Part shown: positions 8,633 through 17,079 of the stretch, one piece after another
How the letters are laid out: every line of letters starts with the position of its first letter
Position numbering within the stretch: position 1 is the stretch's first letter
Origin: Kitasatospora sp. MMS16-BH015
GTDB lineage: Bacteria; Actinomycetota; Actinomycetes; Streptomycetales; Streptomycetaceae
Direction of reading: 5' to 3'
NCBI RefSeq assembly: GCF_002943525.1
Contig: NZ_CP025394.1
Coordinates: 2,356,001-2,420,000 of the forward strand
DNA: 64,000 nucleotides
Program-made: the position numbers and the translations under genes
Notes under the pieces: model-generated
Databases searched by the model: none
What the model was told of the DNA's origin: nothing
What the model saw: only the letters and a program-made list of their open reading frames with translations

Positions 8633-9124
8633 GTGTCGGAAGAAACCGGTGCTTCGCATCCGGGGCTTCTGCCCGACCGGTTCCGACAGGCGGCGAAGCC
8701 GGGGACGGTCTTGTTGCGCCTGGAGACCACACAGTCGCGCGAGGGTGTCCTCGACGGGGCGTGGTGGCCGCGTTCACGGGATGTCGGCGCCGAGCTGCCC
8801 GGGCTGATCGAAGCCTTGACCGAACACCTCGGCCCCGTGGCGAGCGTCGGCCTGGACGCGCAAGCCTGGGACGATGTCCCGGCCCGGCTGGTCGTCGGCG
8901 GGCGGTCGGTGCACATCGACCAGTACCCGGTCGGCGACAGCACGGTGATCATCACCCGTGGCGACCGCGATCACTTCAGCCTGCTCGTCGTGCCCCCGCA
9001 GGCGAGCCGGGAGGCGGCCCTGGCCGCGATGGCGCACGCGATCGAGGCCGGCGCAACCGACTCGGCAGGGCAGATCCTCATCGCCACCGGCATCGGCTCC
9101 GAACCACCGGCCGAAGCCACCTGA
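8633..9124 (+). CDS. DUF5994-like protein
   Basis: 163 residues from a GTG at 8633 that follows an AGGTGG site; the frame can be opened eight codons earlier (8609) without one. VLLRLETTQSREGVLDGAWW followed by PRSRDVGAELPGLIEALTEH, and the later HIDQYPVGDSTVIITRGDR segment, match my memory of the actinobacterial DUF5994 family. Function is unknown. It lies 130 bp behind the SpoIIE gene and may be read together with it and the next small gene. Confidence 0.75.
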   Translation: MSEETGASHPGLLPDRFRQAAKPGTVLLRLETTQSREGVLDGAWWPRSRDVGAELPGLIEALTEHLGPVASVGLDAQAWDDVPARLVVGGRSVHIDQYPVGDSTVIITRGDRDHFSLLVVPPQASREAALAAMAHAIEAGATDSAGQILIATGIGSEPPAEAT

Positions 9125-9173
9125 GAGACCAGCACCGCAGGTCCTCGGACAGACAAGGAAGGCGGGACGAGAG

Positions 9174-9422
9174 ATGTCCGTCTACGTGAAACTCTCAACC
9201 GAGACCCGGGCACCGGCAGAACCGTCGAAGGGACCGTTGGACCTGCAGTACGAGGACGGCGCGGACGACGGCGTCACCTTCGAGTACGACCTGCATCCGA
9301 GCGGCGCGCTGCGGATTCTGCGGGTCTTCGAGGACACCCCGCACCGGGTCGAGGCGTGCTTCAGCTCCGGAGCGTGGCTTCAGGTCGCCGGCACCTACCT
9401 GCGCAGCGGCTCCGAATACTGA
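9174..9422 (+). CDS. Small hypothetical protein (82 residues)
   Basis: An ATG at 9174 preceded by an AAGGAAGG site opens an 82-codon frame (MSVYVKLSTETRAPAEPSKG to TYLRSGSEY). It is acidic, predicted mostly beta, with one cysteine, and resembles small uncharacterised actinobacterial proteins found near DUF5994 genes. The spacing of 49 bp from the upstream gene suggests one transcript. Confidence 0.65.
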   Translation: MSVYVKLSTETRAPAEPSKGPLDLQYEDGADDGVTFEYDLHPSGALRILRVFEDTPHRVEACFSSGAWLQVAGTYLRSGSEY

Positions 9423-9832
9423 CGGCGGGTCGGGTCCGGTGTTGCCATTCGCCGGAGACGACGCCAGTATCCGGTGCCGGCCTGCGAAGTGCCTTCGGTA
9501 ACCTCCGGGCTACTCTCGGTCCGGCCCGAACCCGGCATGGCCGCGATGCCATCGTCTCCGCGCGTTTTCACGATCAGTAGCGCTGCGCAGCCCAGACGGT
9601 GGGGCAGCCGACTCGATCTCGTGGTCTCCGCTCGGCGCTTCTCGCTGCATCTCATCGTCATCGCCGCCGCGTGTACACCGGCTGTGAAATGATCTTCCTT
9701 GAGACTCCTGTTTCCGCGGGTCGGCAATTCGCTGAACTGCGGAGACGCCAGGTCGCCGGCTCGCCCGGACTGCTCCAGGCGCGGTCATCGACGGGTGGGG
9801 TGAAGGGGGCGCCGCCACTCGGCACCCATAGT
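9423..9832. other. Stretch without a supported gene
   Basis: No convincing gene. A hairpin-like pair at about 9711-9755 (GTTTCCGCGGGTC and GAACTGCGGAGAC) is a weak relative of the 16-mer repeats at the left edge. A minus-strand AALLIVKTR reading near 9590 resembles AVLLTVKAR near 16980, possibly traces of one repeated element. Confidence 0.4.
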
Positions 9833-9847
9833 GGATACAGTGTTGCT
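9833..9847. promoter_or_regulatory. TetR box, copy 1 (autoregulatory)
   Basis: GGATACA-G-TGTTGCT, an imperfect dyad lying 34 bp upstream of the TetR start at 9881. The wider segment TGGATACAGTGTTGC recurs at 15761-15775, between the esterase gene and the hydrolase operon. Confidence 0.6.
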
Positions 9848-9880
9848 GTTATGGTGCCGACCGGGGAGGTGGACGTTTCA

Positions 9881-10570
9881 GTGGCAGCAGCTGGTCCTAC
9901 GCGAGCGACGACGACATCGGGCCGAGGCCCGGGGCGTCCGCCCGTGCCGTTGGAGCGCATTGTCTCCACCGCCCTGCTGGTCGTGGACGAGGAGGGGGCC
10001 GACGCCCTCTCGATGCGGACGCTGGCCCAGCGCCTGGGCTCGGGCACGGCGACGCTGTACCGGCACTTCGACAACCGGACAGCGCTGGTCGCCCATGTCG
10101 TGGACCGCATGTTCGGCGTCGTGGAACTGAACGGCGGGGAACTCCTCGCGATGGGCTGGCAACAGGCCCTGCGGACGGTCGCGCACACCATGTTCGAGGC
10201 CCTGGCCCGGCACCGGAACGCGGCGCGCCTGATGGTCGAAGAGATTCCCATGGGGCCGAACGCCATGGCGCTGCGGGAGCACTGTGTCGCGGCGCTGCTC
10301 GACAACGGCTTCCCGCCACGACTGGCCGCGCACGCCTTTGCCACCCTCGCCCGCTACGTGCTCGGATTCGCCATACAGGTCAACGGCCATGGCGACGGCG
10401 GGCAGCGCGACGACGCACACCTGTCCGGTGTCTTTCAGGGCGTCGATCCGGCCTTGTTCCCGGCAACGGCCACCGTCGCCGGGTCGATGCCCGTTCCGAT
10501 CGAGGACGAGTTCTCCTTCGGACTCGAACTCCTGCTCAGCGGGCTTGCCCACCTGCGCGACGAGGTCTGA
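9881..10570 (+). CDS. TetR-family transcriptional regulator (TetR_C-type ligand domain)
   Basis: 229 residues from the GTG at 9881, which has a GGGGAGG site; an ATG at 9851 lies inside the operator and has none. The helix-turn-helix contains LSMRTLAQRLGSGTATLYRH followed by FDNRTALVAHVVDRMFG, typical of the TetR_C subfamily. The later FATLARYVLGFAIQ and EDEFSFGLELLLSGL segments belong to the ligand domain. It converges on the flavocytochrome operon (stop at 10611). The same box lies upstream of itself and of that operon, so it is inferred to repress both. Confidence 0.9.
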   Translation: MAAAGPTRATTTSGRGPGRPPVPLERIVSTALLVVDEEGADALSMRTLAQRLGSGTATLYRHFDNRTALVAHVVDRMFGVVELNGGELLAMGWQQALRTVAHTMFEALARHRNAARLMVEEIPMGPNAMALREHCVAALLDNGFPPRLAAHAFATLARYVLGFAIQVNGHGDGGQRDDAHLSGVFQGVDPALFPATATVAGSMPVPIEDEFSFGLELLLSGLAHLRDEV

Positions 10571-10600
10571 CCCGGGTGGTCGAGGTCTGACCCGGGTGGT
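10561..10600. repeat. Perfect 20-bp tandem duplication over a stop codon
   Basis: CGAGGTCTGACCCGGGTGGT is present twice head to tail (10561-10580, 10581-10600). The first copy contains the TGA of the TetR gene, so the stop codon and flank are duplicated. Confidence 0.9.
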
Positions 10601-10610
10601 CGGCGGTTCG

Positions 10611-11960
10611 TCAGCGGAAGGCGAAGTGCTCGGCGTGGAGATGCTGCCGGGGGACGCCCTGGCGGTGGAGGGCGCGACTGAGGTCTTCGACCATCGAGGC
10701 GGGGCCGCAGAGGAAGACGTGCGTGTCGGGGGTGATCGGTCCGGCCACGGCCTGGATCCTTTCGGCGGTCAGGCGGCCGTGGCTGCGGCTGAAGGTCGGG
10801 TGGAGCCGCAGCTCGGGGCGGTGTGCTGCCGCAGCGGCGAGTTCCGGGAGGAACGGTGCCTCTTCGGCGGTGGGGGCGCAGTAGAAGAGGTCGGTTTGGG
10901 CCGGCACTGCCCCGGAGTGGGTGAGCCAGCCGAGGAAGGGCGCGATGCCGATGCCCCCGGCGATCCAGATCTGGCGGGGTCCGCCGAGGGTGTGGTCGAA
11001 CATGCCGTAGGGGCCCTTGAGGGTGGCGGGGTGTCCTTCGCTCAGCTCCCGGTAGAGGCCGCGTGTACCGCGGCCCAGGGCACGGATGGTGAGGCGTACC
11101 GAGCCGTCGGCCCGGGCGCCGGCGACGCTGAAGGGGTGTTCGTGCCAGCCGCCGACCCGCAGGTAGACGAACTGGCCTCCGGTCACGGGAAGCGTCGTCT
11201 CGCCGGTGGGCGTGAGGGTGAGGTCGAGGACGTCGGGTGTCGGGCGCTCGACGCGGTGGACGGTGTAGTCCGCCCGGGGTTCCCGGTGCCGCAGCACCAG
11301 TTCCTCGTAGGCGTAGGCGGTCATGCCGATGGTGGCCATGGTGACGTAGATCGCCAGGAGGGGCGTGGATCCGTTGATGACGAGATCGAGGTACCAGCCG
11401 TGCAGCAGCGCCGACAGGAGCAGCAGGCCGGTGAGGCGGTGCAGGAACAGCCAGCGCTGGTAGGGCAGTCGGAGGATGCGGCCGACCTGGCCGAGGGAGA
11501 TGAGGACGAGCAGCAGCAGGCCGATGGCGGAGCCGGCGCCGAGGAGATGGCCCATCCCTACCGACGCGGTCGGGTGGGCGTAGCCGTACGGGCTCCCGTC
11601 GAAACCGGAGAAGAAGTGGAGGAGCAGGTGGGGGGTGAGCAGGAGGATGGACCACACGGCGTACCGCTTGTGCCGGCGGTACATGCGGTCCAGGCCGCCG
11701 AACCACTGCTCCAACCACATCAGGCGGGTGGCCAGCACCAGGGTGCAGGACATCAGGTAGGCGGACAGGACGCCGGCGAACTCACCGGCGAAGTAGACGG
11801 CGCTGAGGTGCTCGGGCCTGAGCCGGTCCCAGGCCAGGTAGAGCATGACCGCTCCGGTCGTGACCGACAGCGGGCCGATGTGGCGCTTCTTCAGGCGCGC
11901 GTCCAAGGGGGCGCGCGCGATCCGGATGGCGTAGATCGCTATCACGATCAGGACGGGCAT
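10611..11960 (-). CDS. Ferric-reductase-like transmembrane flavocytochrome
   Basis: 449 residues. The N-terminal half is membrane embedded with about six helices and histidines spaced as in haem-binding ferric-reductase domains (HKRYAVWSILLLTPHLLLHF; FLHRLTGLLLLSALLHGWYL). The C-terminal half is a ferredoxin-reductase module: HPFSVAGA for FAD, ALGRGTRGLYREL, the GGIGIAPFLGWL nucleotide site and the LCGPASMVEDL terminus. It would move electrons from NAD(P)H across the membrane. It is the last gene of the minus-strand operon, and a reductive partner for the FAD hydroxylase or metal reduction are both possible. Confidence 0.85.
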   Translation of the reverse strand: MPVLIVIAIYAIRIARAPLDARLKKRHIGPLSVTTGAVMLYLAWDRLRPEHLSAVYFAGEFAGVLSAYLMSCTLVLATRLMWLEQWFGGLDRMYRRHKRYAVWSILLLTPHLLLHFFSGFDGSPYGYAHPTASVGMGHLLGAGSAIGLLLLVLISLGQVGRILRLPYQRWLFLHRLTGLLLLSALLHGWYLDLVINGSTPLLAIYVTMATIGMTAYAYEELVLRHREPRADYTVHRVERPTPDVLDLTLTPTGETTLPVTGGQFVYLRVGGWHEHPFSVAGARADGSVRLTIRALGRGTRGLYRELSEGHPATLKGPYGMFDHTLGGPRQIWIAGGIGIAPFLGWLTHSGAVPAQTDLFYCAPTAEEAPFLPELAAAAAHRPELRLHPTFSRSHGRLTAERIQAVAGPITPDTHVFLCGPASMVEDLSRALHRQGVPRQHLHAEHFAFR

Positions 11961-11996
11961 TGTCTGACCCTTCGGAGGTCGGCTGGTCTTCGGTCC

Positions 11997-12341
11997 TCAG
12001 GCGAGCAGGGCCGCGAGGTACGAGGCGACAAGCACCGCGCACACGGCGGCGGGCGCGACTCTGGCAACCGGGTCGCCCTTGCGCAGGTGTACGACCGCAG
12101 CTCCGGCGAGCAGGAGGAGCAGCCCGGTCCCCGCGAGGGCGCCGAGCGCCGGCACGGCGGGGCCGAGCGCCACCCCGGCGACTCCTGCCAGTTGCAGCAC
12201 ACCGATGCGGCGGTAGGCGGCGACGGAGAAGCCGGTCTCGGCGGCCAGCTCGCGGGCCTTCGGCAGCGCGAGGGTGTTGAGCACCCCGCTCGCCCCGAAG
12301 ATCAGGGCGATGGCGCAGGCGAGGGTGACGGTGAGGATCAC
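11997..12341 (-). CDS. DoxX-like membrane protein
   Basis: 114 residues with four predicted membrane helices, beginning MILTVTLACAIALIFGASGV (GTG start) and including GVLNTLALPKARELAAETGF and RRIGVLQLAGVAGVAL, as in DoxX-like/DUF4267-type small membrane proteins. The GTG at 12341 follows GGAG; an upstream GTG at 12416 would add 25 residues without a site. It lies 82 bp behind the FAD hydroxylase and 36 bp before the flavocytochrome. DoxX-like proteins often accompany redox enzymes, but no reaction is known. Confidence 0.75.
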   Translation of the reverse strand: MILTVTLACAIALIFGASGVLNTLALPKARELAAETGFSVAAYRRIGVLQLAGVAGVALGPAVPALGALAGTGLLLLLAGAAVVHLRKGDPVARVAPAAVCAVLVASYLAALLA

Positions 12342-12423
12342 GAGGTGTCTCCAGCGTGGCGGTGGCGTGGCGGCGCGGGCGTAGGGTGACGGCCCGAGGG
12401 CGCGCGGGGTCGTCACGGGCCCG

Positions 12424-14010
12424 TCATCGGATGTGTCGGGCGGTCGAGCCGCTCGGCTGGGGCATGGCGCGGCTCGCTGTCTGCGGCGCCATCGCCCGCA
12501 CGGCGGCTCGTGTGGTGGTGAGGAAGTCCCGGGTGGCGATGTGCCCGAGGTAGCCGTCGGGGCGGATCAGCAGCAGCGTGTCGCCGGTCAGGCCGTAGGC
12601 GGTGCGCAGCGTGTCCCTGGGGTCGGAGAAGGCGAGGTCGTCGCCTGCGGCCGATCCGAGGGTGAGTCGCTTCAACTCGGCGCCCGTCGTCGGCCAGTCG
12701 AGGAGTTCGAGGTCCCGGGCGGCGCCGGGGCCGTAGGCGATGGCGGTGAAGTGCGGCCCCTTGAAGAGGTCGAACAGCCTGGTCTCGGTGCCGTCGGGGC
12801 CGAGCAGCCGGGCGTCCGGGGCGCGGTCGCCCACGTGCAGCGTGCCGCTGCCGGCGCCGGCAGCGGGGGCGAGCGGGCCGCCGTAGTAGGTCAGGGAGAG
12901 CTGCTGCTCGTCCTTGCCGCGCTTCATACTCGAGGGGTCGAGCTTGGCGATGCCGCCCCACTTCTCGGTGGACAGCCCCAGGACTCCGGCGGCGATCGGC
13001 TGCCGCTCGGCCTCGTAGGTGTCCAGCAGGGCCGGGTCGGCACCGGCGAGGACCTGGCCGAGCTTCCAGCCGAGGTTGTAGCCGTCCTGCATGCCGGTGT
13101 TCAGGCCCTGAGCGCCGGCCGGGGTGTGGACGTGCGCCGCGTCGCCGACGAGGAAGACCCGTCCGCGGCCGTAGTGCTGCGCAAGACGGATGTTGGGCCG
13201 GAACACGGACGTCCAGTGGATCTCGTGCAGCTGGATGTGCCGGTTGCGGGTGTGGGAGTGGATCCGGTCGATGACGGCGCCGATCTCCTGGGGCGGCTCC
13301 TCCTCGGGCGTGAGCCGGATCATCCACTGGAACATGTCGCTGCCCGGGAGTGGGCAGGCGGCGATGAGCTTGCCACCGAGGCCGGGCCACATGTGCCACC
13401 GGTTGCGGGTCAGGCCGCTGACGGAGGCGTCCACGATCAGCACGCGGTCGGCGTCGTCCGTCGTCCCGGCGAAACCGATGCCGAGCTGCTTGCGCACCGC
13501 ACTGGACCCGCCGTCGGCTCCCACGGCATAGCGGGCGACGATCTCCTCGGCCCCGTCCGCGCCCACCACCTTGGCAGTCACCGTGTCCTCGTCCTGCGTC
13601 AGCTCGGTCAGTGCTCTGTCGAACTCGACCTCGCAGCCGAGCTCACCGAGCCGGGCGTGCAGGGCGCGGTCGGTGCGGAACTGCGGGATCAGCCAGGTGT
13701 TCGGGTACGGGACGTCCGGGGTCGCCTCTTTGGTGGGGAACATCTTCCACGGCACGCTGAGGGGTCCGGCATGGAGCCCGAGCTTGGGATAGAGGTCGCC
13801 GCCGGCCAGCACGTCGTCGAGAGCGCCGAGGTCTTCGAGGAGTTCGAGGCTGCGGGGCTGGATGCCCTTGGCGCGCGAGCCGTCGAAAGCGTGGGGGGAC
13901 CGGTCGACGATCCGGACGTCGAGTCCGCGGCGGACGAGGTCGATCGCAAGGGCGGAGCCCGAGGGGCCGGCGCCGACGATCAGGACGTCGATGGTCTGCG
14001 GGTTGTTCAT
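12424..14010 (-). CDS. FAD-dependent aromatic hydroxylase (phenol-hydroxylase/PHBH family)
   Basis: 528 residues. The Rossmann motif is at about 8-27 (VLIVGAGPSGSALAIDLVRR). The second FAD motif (VFLVGDAAHVHTPAGAQGLN, then TGMQDGYNLGWKL) is complete. The C-terminal 110 residues resemble the thioredoxin-like tail of phenol hydroxylases and polyketide hydroxylases (LFDLFKGPHFTAIAYG). It would use NAD(P)H and oxygen to hydroxylate an aromatic or polyketide-like ring. Start codon and upstream stop overlap as ATGA (14007-14010), showing translational coupling with the preceding hydrolase. The substrate is not deducible. Confidence 0.88.
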   Translation of the reverse strand: MNNPQTIDVLIVGAGPSGSALAIDLVRRGLDVRIVDRSPHAFDGSRAKGIQPRSLELLEDLGALDDVLAGGDLYPKLGLHAGPLSVPWKMFPTKEATPDVPYPNTWLIPQFRTDRALHARLGELGCEVEFDRALTELTQDEDTVTAKVVGADGAEEIVARYAVGADGGSSAVRKQLGIGFAGTTDDADRVLIVDASVSGLTRNRWHMWPGLGGKLIAACPLPGSDMFQWMIRLTPEEEPPQEIGAVIDRIHSHTRNRHIQLHEIHWTSVFRPNIRLAQHYGRGRVFLVGDAAHVHTPAGAQGLNTGMQDGYNLGWKLGQVLAGADPALLDTYEAERQPIAAGVLGLSTEKWGGIAKLDPSSMKRGKDEQQLSLTYYGGPLAPAAGAGSGTLHVGDRAPDARLLGPDGTETRLFDLFKGPHFTAIAYGPGAARDLELLDWPTTGAELKRLTLGSAAGDDLAFSDPRDTLRTAYGLTGDTLLLIRPDGYLGHIATRDFLTTTRAAVRAMAPQTASRAMPQPSGSTARHIR

Positions 14011-14912
14011 GAGTCGAGCCTTTCGGTGCGTGCGGACACGAACGGGACGAGCTGGTCGGCGACGTCGCGAGGCCGTTCGAACGGGGCCATGTGCCCGCAC
14101 TTGGTGATGACGTGATGCTTCCGCGGCTTCAGCAGGGCACGCGCCGTGTCGGTGTGCACCGGCGGCGTGACGGTGTCCTCGTCGCCCCACAGCAGCAGCG
14201 TCGGAATGCCCAGCGCCCCCGTCCGCCGGAAGAGGTCGTCGCGGCCGGCGAGAGGCAGGTGCTGCAGGGTGTCGAAGACCGCGTACAGCGAGCCCTCGAA
14301 GCGGAGGGTGCCGAGGACCATCTCGGTCAGTTCCGCCCCGAGCTCGGGGTCCCGGACGTTGTGCCCGAGATGCCCCTGGAGCAGCCGGAGGCCGCGACGG
14401 CGGACGACCACCCCGGCCAGCAGATCGCTGCGCAGCAGCCGGTCGGGGGAGGCCAACCGCGATTTGGCGAGACCGGCCGGGCCGACGATGGTGAGCGTGG
14501 ACACCTGCGAGCGGTACCGGTCCGCGTACGTCATGGCGACGAGCGCGCCCATGGAGGTGCCGACCAGGTGCAGGGGCCGCTCCGTCAGGCCCAGCCGGTC
14601 CGTCAGCTCGGCCAGCTGACGGGTGAACAGCGTCTCGTCGTAGCGCGCCCGTACCCGGTCGGAGTAGCCGCGGCCGTAGGCGCTGCAGGTCAGCGTGCGC
14701 AGCCCGCGGGCGTGCAGCTCGGTGACCAGGCCGTCCCAGTAGGACAGCGGGATGGTCAGACCGCCCGCCATCAGGACCACCTCCCCGTCCTCGGGCCCCG
14801 TCAACTCGTAGTGGGTGACGCCGTCGGACAGCTCGACGAAACTGCCGCGCAGCGCCTGGCGCGAGTCGGCGGTGAGCTTGAGGTCCTCACCCGGGGCGAC
14901 GAAGTACTTCAT
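14007..14912 (-). CDS. Alpha/beta hydrolase
   Basis: 301 residues with a full triad: nucleophile in HLVGTSMGALVAM, acid in LLLWGDEDTVTPP and base in KCGHMAPFERP. The oxyanion segment is VVLMAGGLTIPLSYWDGL. The fold resembles meta-cleavage-product hydrolases and lactonases, though general esterases look the same. It overlaps the FAD hydroxylase by four bases and starts 12 bp behind the first hydrolase, so it is a core part of the five-gene operon. Confidence 0.88.
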   Translation of the reverse strand: MKYFVAPGEDLKLTADSRQALRGSFVELSDGVTHYELTGPEDGEVVLMAGGLTIPLSYWDGLVTELHARGLRTLTCSAYGRGYSDRVRARYDETLFTRQLAELTDRLGLTERPLHLVGTSMGALVAMTYADRYRSQVSTLTIVGPAGLAKSRLASPDRLLRSDLLAGVVVRRRGLRLLQGHLGHNVRDPELGAELTEMVLGTLRFEGSLYAVFDTLQHLPLAGRDDLFRRTGALGIPTLLLWGDEDTVTPPVHTDTARALLKPRKHHVITKCGHMAPFERPRDVADQLVPFVSARTERLDS

Positions 14913-14924
14913 GGCACGGGCCTC

Positions 14925-15758
14925 TCAGTTCGCGGGGGTGCCGGCGCAGGAGCCGAGGAACTTCGCGATCGCCTCCGCGGCCCACCGCGGTTCCTCTTCC
15001 GGCAGCAGGTGCCCGCCGTGGGGGTGGACGAGCTCCTGGGCGCCGGGGATGTCGCGGGCGAAGTGCTGGCCGTCGATGCCCGCGCTGCGCAGCACCAACG
15101 TGGGCACCGTGATGCGGGGGATCTGCGCGCTGCGGTCCGGCTGGTCGGTGTTGCAGAAGTCGACGAAGGCCGAGCGGTTGCCGGGGCGGCTCATGAGCTG
15201 GTGGGCGCGGTCCACCATGGCGTCGTCCACGATCTGCGAGTGCGGCCCGACGGCCTCGCGCAGGCTGCGCTCGACTGCCCCGCGCGGCATCACCCGCCTC
15301 AGCAGGGGCCGCACCAGCGGGTTGCGGGTCAGGCGCATCCCCGCGGGCACCGTCTTCTCCGGGTAGCCGGTGGCGTTGACCAGCACCAGGCCGGTCAGCC
15401 GCTCCGGATGGTCCAGTGCGACGTTCCAGGCGACGTTGCCGCCGAGGGAGTTGCCGGCCAGCGCGTAGCGCGGCACTCCCAGTGCCGCCACGAAGCCCGC
15501 CACCGTCGCGGCGTACGCCGGGATGCGGTAGTCGCGGTCCGCGCGCGGGCCCGTCAGTCCGAACGCCGGCAGGTCGGGACGGATGACATCGAACGAATCC
15601 GACAGCAGATCCGTCACGGGGTCGAAGTGCTGGAGGGATGAGGCGCTGCCGTGCAGCAGCACCAGTGCCGGGCCGTGCCCGGCGCGCTTGTAGTGGATCG
15701 GCAGGCCGTCCACCTCGACGAACCGGGAGTCGGGCTGGGGCTCAGACCAGTAGCTCAT
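14925..15758 (-). CDS. Alpha/beta hydrolase, first gene of operon
   Basis: 277 residues starting MSYWSEPQPDSRFVEVDGLP. The triad is visible: LAGNSLGGNVAWNVAL (nucleophile Ser), RSAGIDGQHFARDIPGAQ for the acid region and HPHGGHLLPEEEP (base His). The HYKRAGHGPALVLLHGSASS segment is the oxyanion loop. First gene of the operon running to 10611. The start ATG at 15758 immediately adjoins the TetR box, so the leader is very short or absent. Two different alpha/beta hydrolases in tandem with an FAD hydroxylase suggest ester or ring-product cleavage steps in one pathway. Confidence 0.88.
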   Translation of the reverse strand: MSYWSEPQPDSRFVEVDGLPIHYKRAGHGPALVLLHGSASSLQHFDPVTDLLSDSFDVIRPDLPAFGLTGPRADRDYRIPAYAATVAGFVAALGVPRYALAGNSLGGNVAWNVALDHPERLTGLVLVNATGYPEKTVPAGMRLTRNPLVRPLLRRVMPRGAVERSLREAVGPHSQIVDDAMVDRAHQLMSRPGNRSAFVDFCNTDQPDRSAQIPRITVPTLVLRSAGIDGQHFARDIPGAQELVHPHGGHLLPEEEPRWAAEAIAKFLGSCAGTPAN

Positions 15759-15761
15759 AAT

Positions 15762-15776
15762 GGATACAGTGTTGCC
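15762..15776. promoter_or_regulatory. TetR box, copy 2 (divergent promoter of hydrolase operon and esterase)
   Basis: GGATACA-G-TGTTGCC, a 5-of-7 dyad four bases upstream of the operon start codon and about 95 bp before the divergent esterase. It matches the copy at 9833 in 14 of 15 positions. Confidence 0.6.
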
Positions 15777-15868
15777 GATAAGGTGCGGTGTCAAGTGAAA
15801 GCCCTTGGCGCGGGCGCGGCGCCCCACCCGGCCGACTCCGCACGACGACCTCGAAAGGTGTGCAGCAC

Positions 15869-16885
15869 ATGACACTCCGACGCGTTCTCGCCGGACTGGG
15901 CGCCGCGGCAACCCTCGGCGCTGCTGCGGCGATCAGCAGACGGCGCCGCGCCCTGGCGGCAGTCCCCCGCGAGCTGCGGCACCCCGTGCTCCTCCTCCCG
16001 CTGAACTTCGGCAACCCGCTCACCCTGGCCGTCGCCCGCCGCCTCGTGCCCTTGGCGGGAGCCGCCGTGCGGCCCGGCGTCCGCGTCGACCGGCGCACGC
16101 TGCCGGCCACGGCCGACGACCTCCCCGTCGAGGTGCTCACCTACCGGGCACCGGGCCGAGCGCCGCGCGCCGCGCTGCTCTGGATCCACGGCGGAGGACT
16201 CGTCATGGGTGCCGCCCGGCAGGAGAACACCTGGTGCAGCCGCGTGGCCGACGAACTCGGCGTTCTGGTCGTCAGCGTCGACTACCGCCTCGCACCCGAG
16301 AACCCGTACCCCGCAGCTCTGGACGACTGCTTCGCTGCGCTCCGCCGGCTTCACGCCGGTGCCGCCGCCCTCGGCATCGATCCCGCCCGCATCGCCGTCG
16401 GAGGCGAGAGCGCCGGAGGCGGACTTGCCGCCGCCGTCGTCCAGCGCGCCCACGACTCAGGGGTGCCGGTCCGGTTCCAACTCCTCGTCTACCCCATGCT
16501 CGACGACCGCACGGCGCTACGCGTCGACCCTCCCCACAGCGCCATCCACACGTGGACCCCGGACTCCAACCGCTTCGCCTGGACCTCCTACCTCGGGCGC
16601 CCCCCACAGGCCCGCGACGATCGCCCCTACCTCGCGGCGGCACGGCGCAGGAGCCTCGACGGGCTGCCGTCCGCGTGGATCGGCGTGGGCGACCTCGACC
16701 TGTTCCACGACGAAGACGTCGACTACGCCCGACGCCTGAGCGAATCCGGCGTCGCCTGCGAGCTGCGGGTCGAACCAGGCATGTACCACGGTGCTGACGC
16801 CTTGCTCGACGGCAGAGCACCCTCGATGACCGCTTTCCGCACTGCCGCCCTCGACGCGCTGCGAACTGCCCTGACAGAGCCCTGA
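15869..16885 (+). CDS. Alpha/beta hydrolase-fold esterase (HSL family)
   Basis: 338 residues. The N-terminus has a hydrophobic, Arg-rich stretch that may be a membrane anchor or weak signal. The catalytic part shows the hormone-sensitive-lipase hallmarks LLWIHGGGLVMGAARQ (oxyanion HGGG), VGGESAGGGLAAAV (nucleophile), IGVGDLDLFHDED (acid) and EPGMYHGAD (base). It is expected to hydrolyse short-chain or cyclic esters. The ATG at 15869 has an AAGGTG site; an in-frame GTG at 15788 is less likely. It is divergent from the hydrolase operon across the shared TetR box. Confidence 0.88.
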   Translation: MTLRRVLAGLGAAATLGAAAAISRRRRALAAVPRELRHPVLLLPLNFGNPLTLAVARRLVPLAGAAVRPGVRVDRRTLPATADDLPVEVLTYRAPGRAPRAALLWIHGGGLVMGAARQENTWCSRVADELGVLVVSVDYRLAPENPYPAALDDCFAALRRLHAGAAALGIDPARIAVGGESAGGGLAAAVVQRAHDSGVPVRFQLLVYPMLDDRTALRVDPPHSAIHTWTPDSNRFAWTSYLGRPPQARDDRPYLAAARRRSLDGLPSAWIGVGDLDLFHDEDVDYARRLSESGVACELRVEPGMYHGADALLDGRAPSMTAFRTAALDALRTALTEP

Positions 16886-17079
16886 CCGCCTCGAAGACGG
16901 TCACCGAAGACCGGGCCGTACGACGCAAGCCGCCGAGTGCAACGATGTCGCGCCTTCACGGTCAGTAGCACCGCGTCGCTCCGCTGGTCGAGGAGCGGGG
17001 TCGACGCCCACTTGACCGGCGGCTCGGTCACCTTCCGTCCGAGCCCGTCCTCCGCCGCGCGGCGGGACGCGGAGGTCGG
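16886..17079. other. Intergenic spacer with possible element trace
   Basis: No supported gene. A minus-strand reading AVLLTVKARHRC near 16960-16990 resembles a reading near 9590 and may be a remnant of a shared repeated element. Confidence 0.3.

Noticed and set aside
10284-12389. 701-codon plus-strand frame opposite the flavocytochrome and DoxX-like genes
   Set aside because: Its composition is Gly/Arg/Glu repeats from antisense codons, and the minus-strand genes have clear families.
16940-17040. Insertion-sequence remnant near LLTVKARHRC
   Set aside because: Only about ten residues resemble another spot near 9590; too little for a named element.
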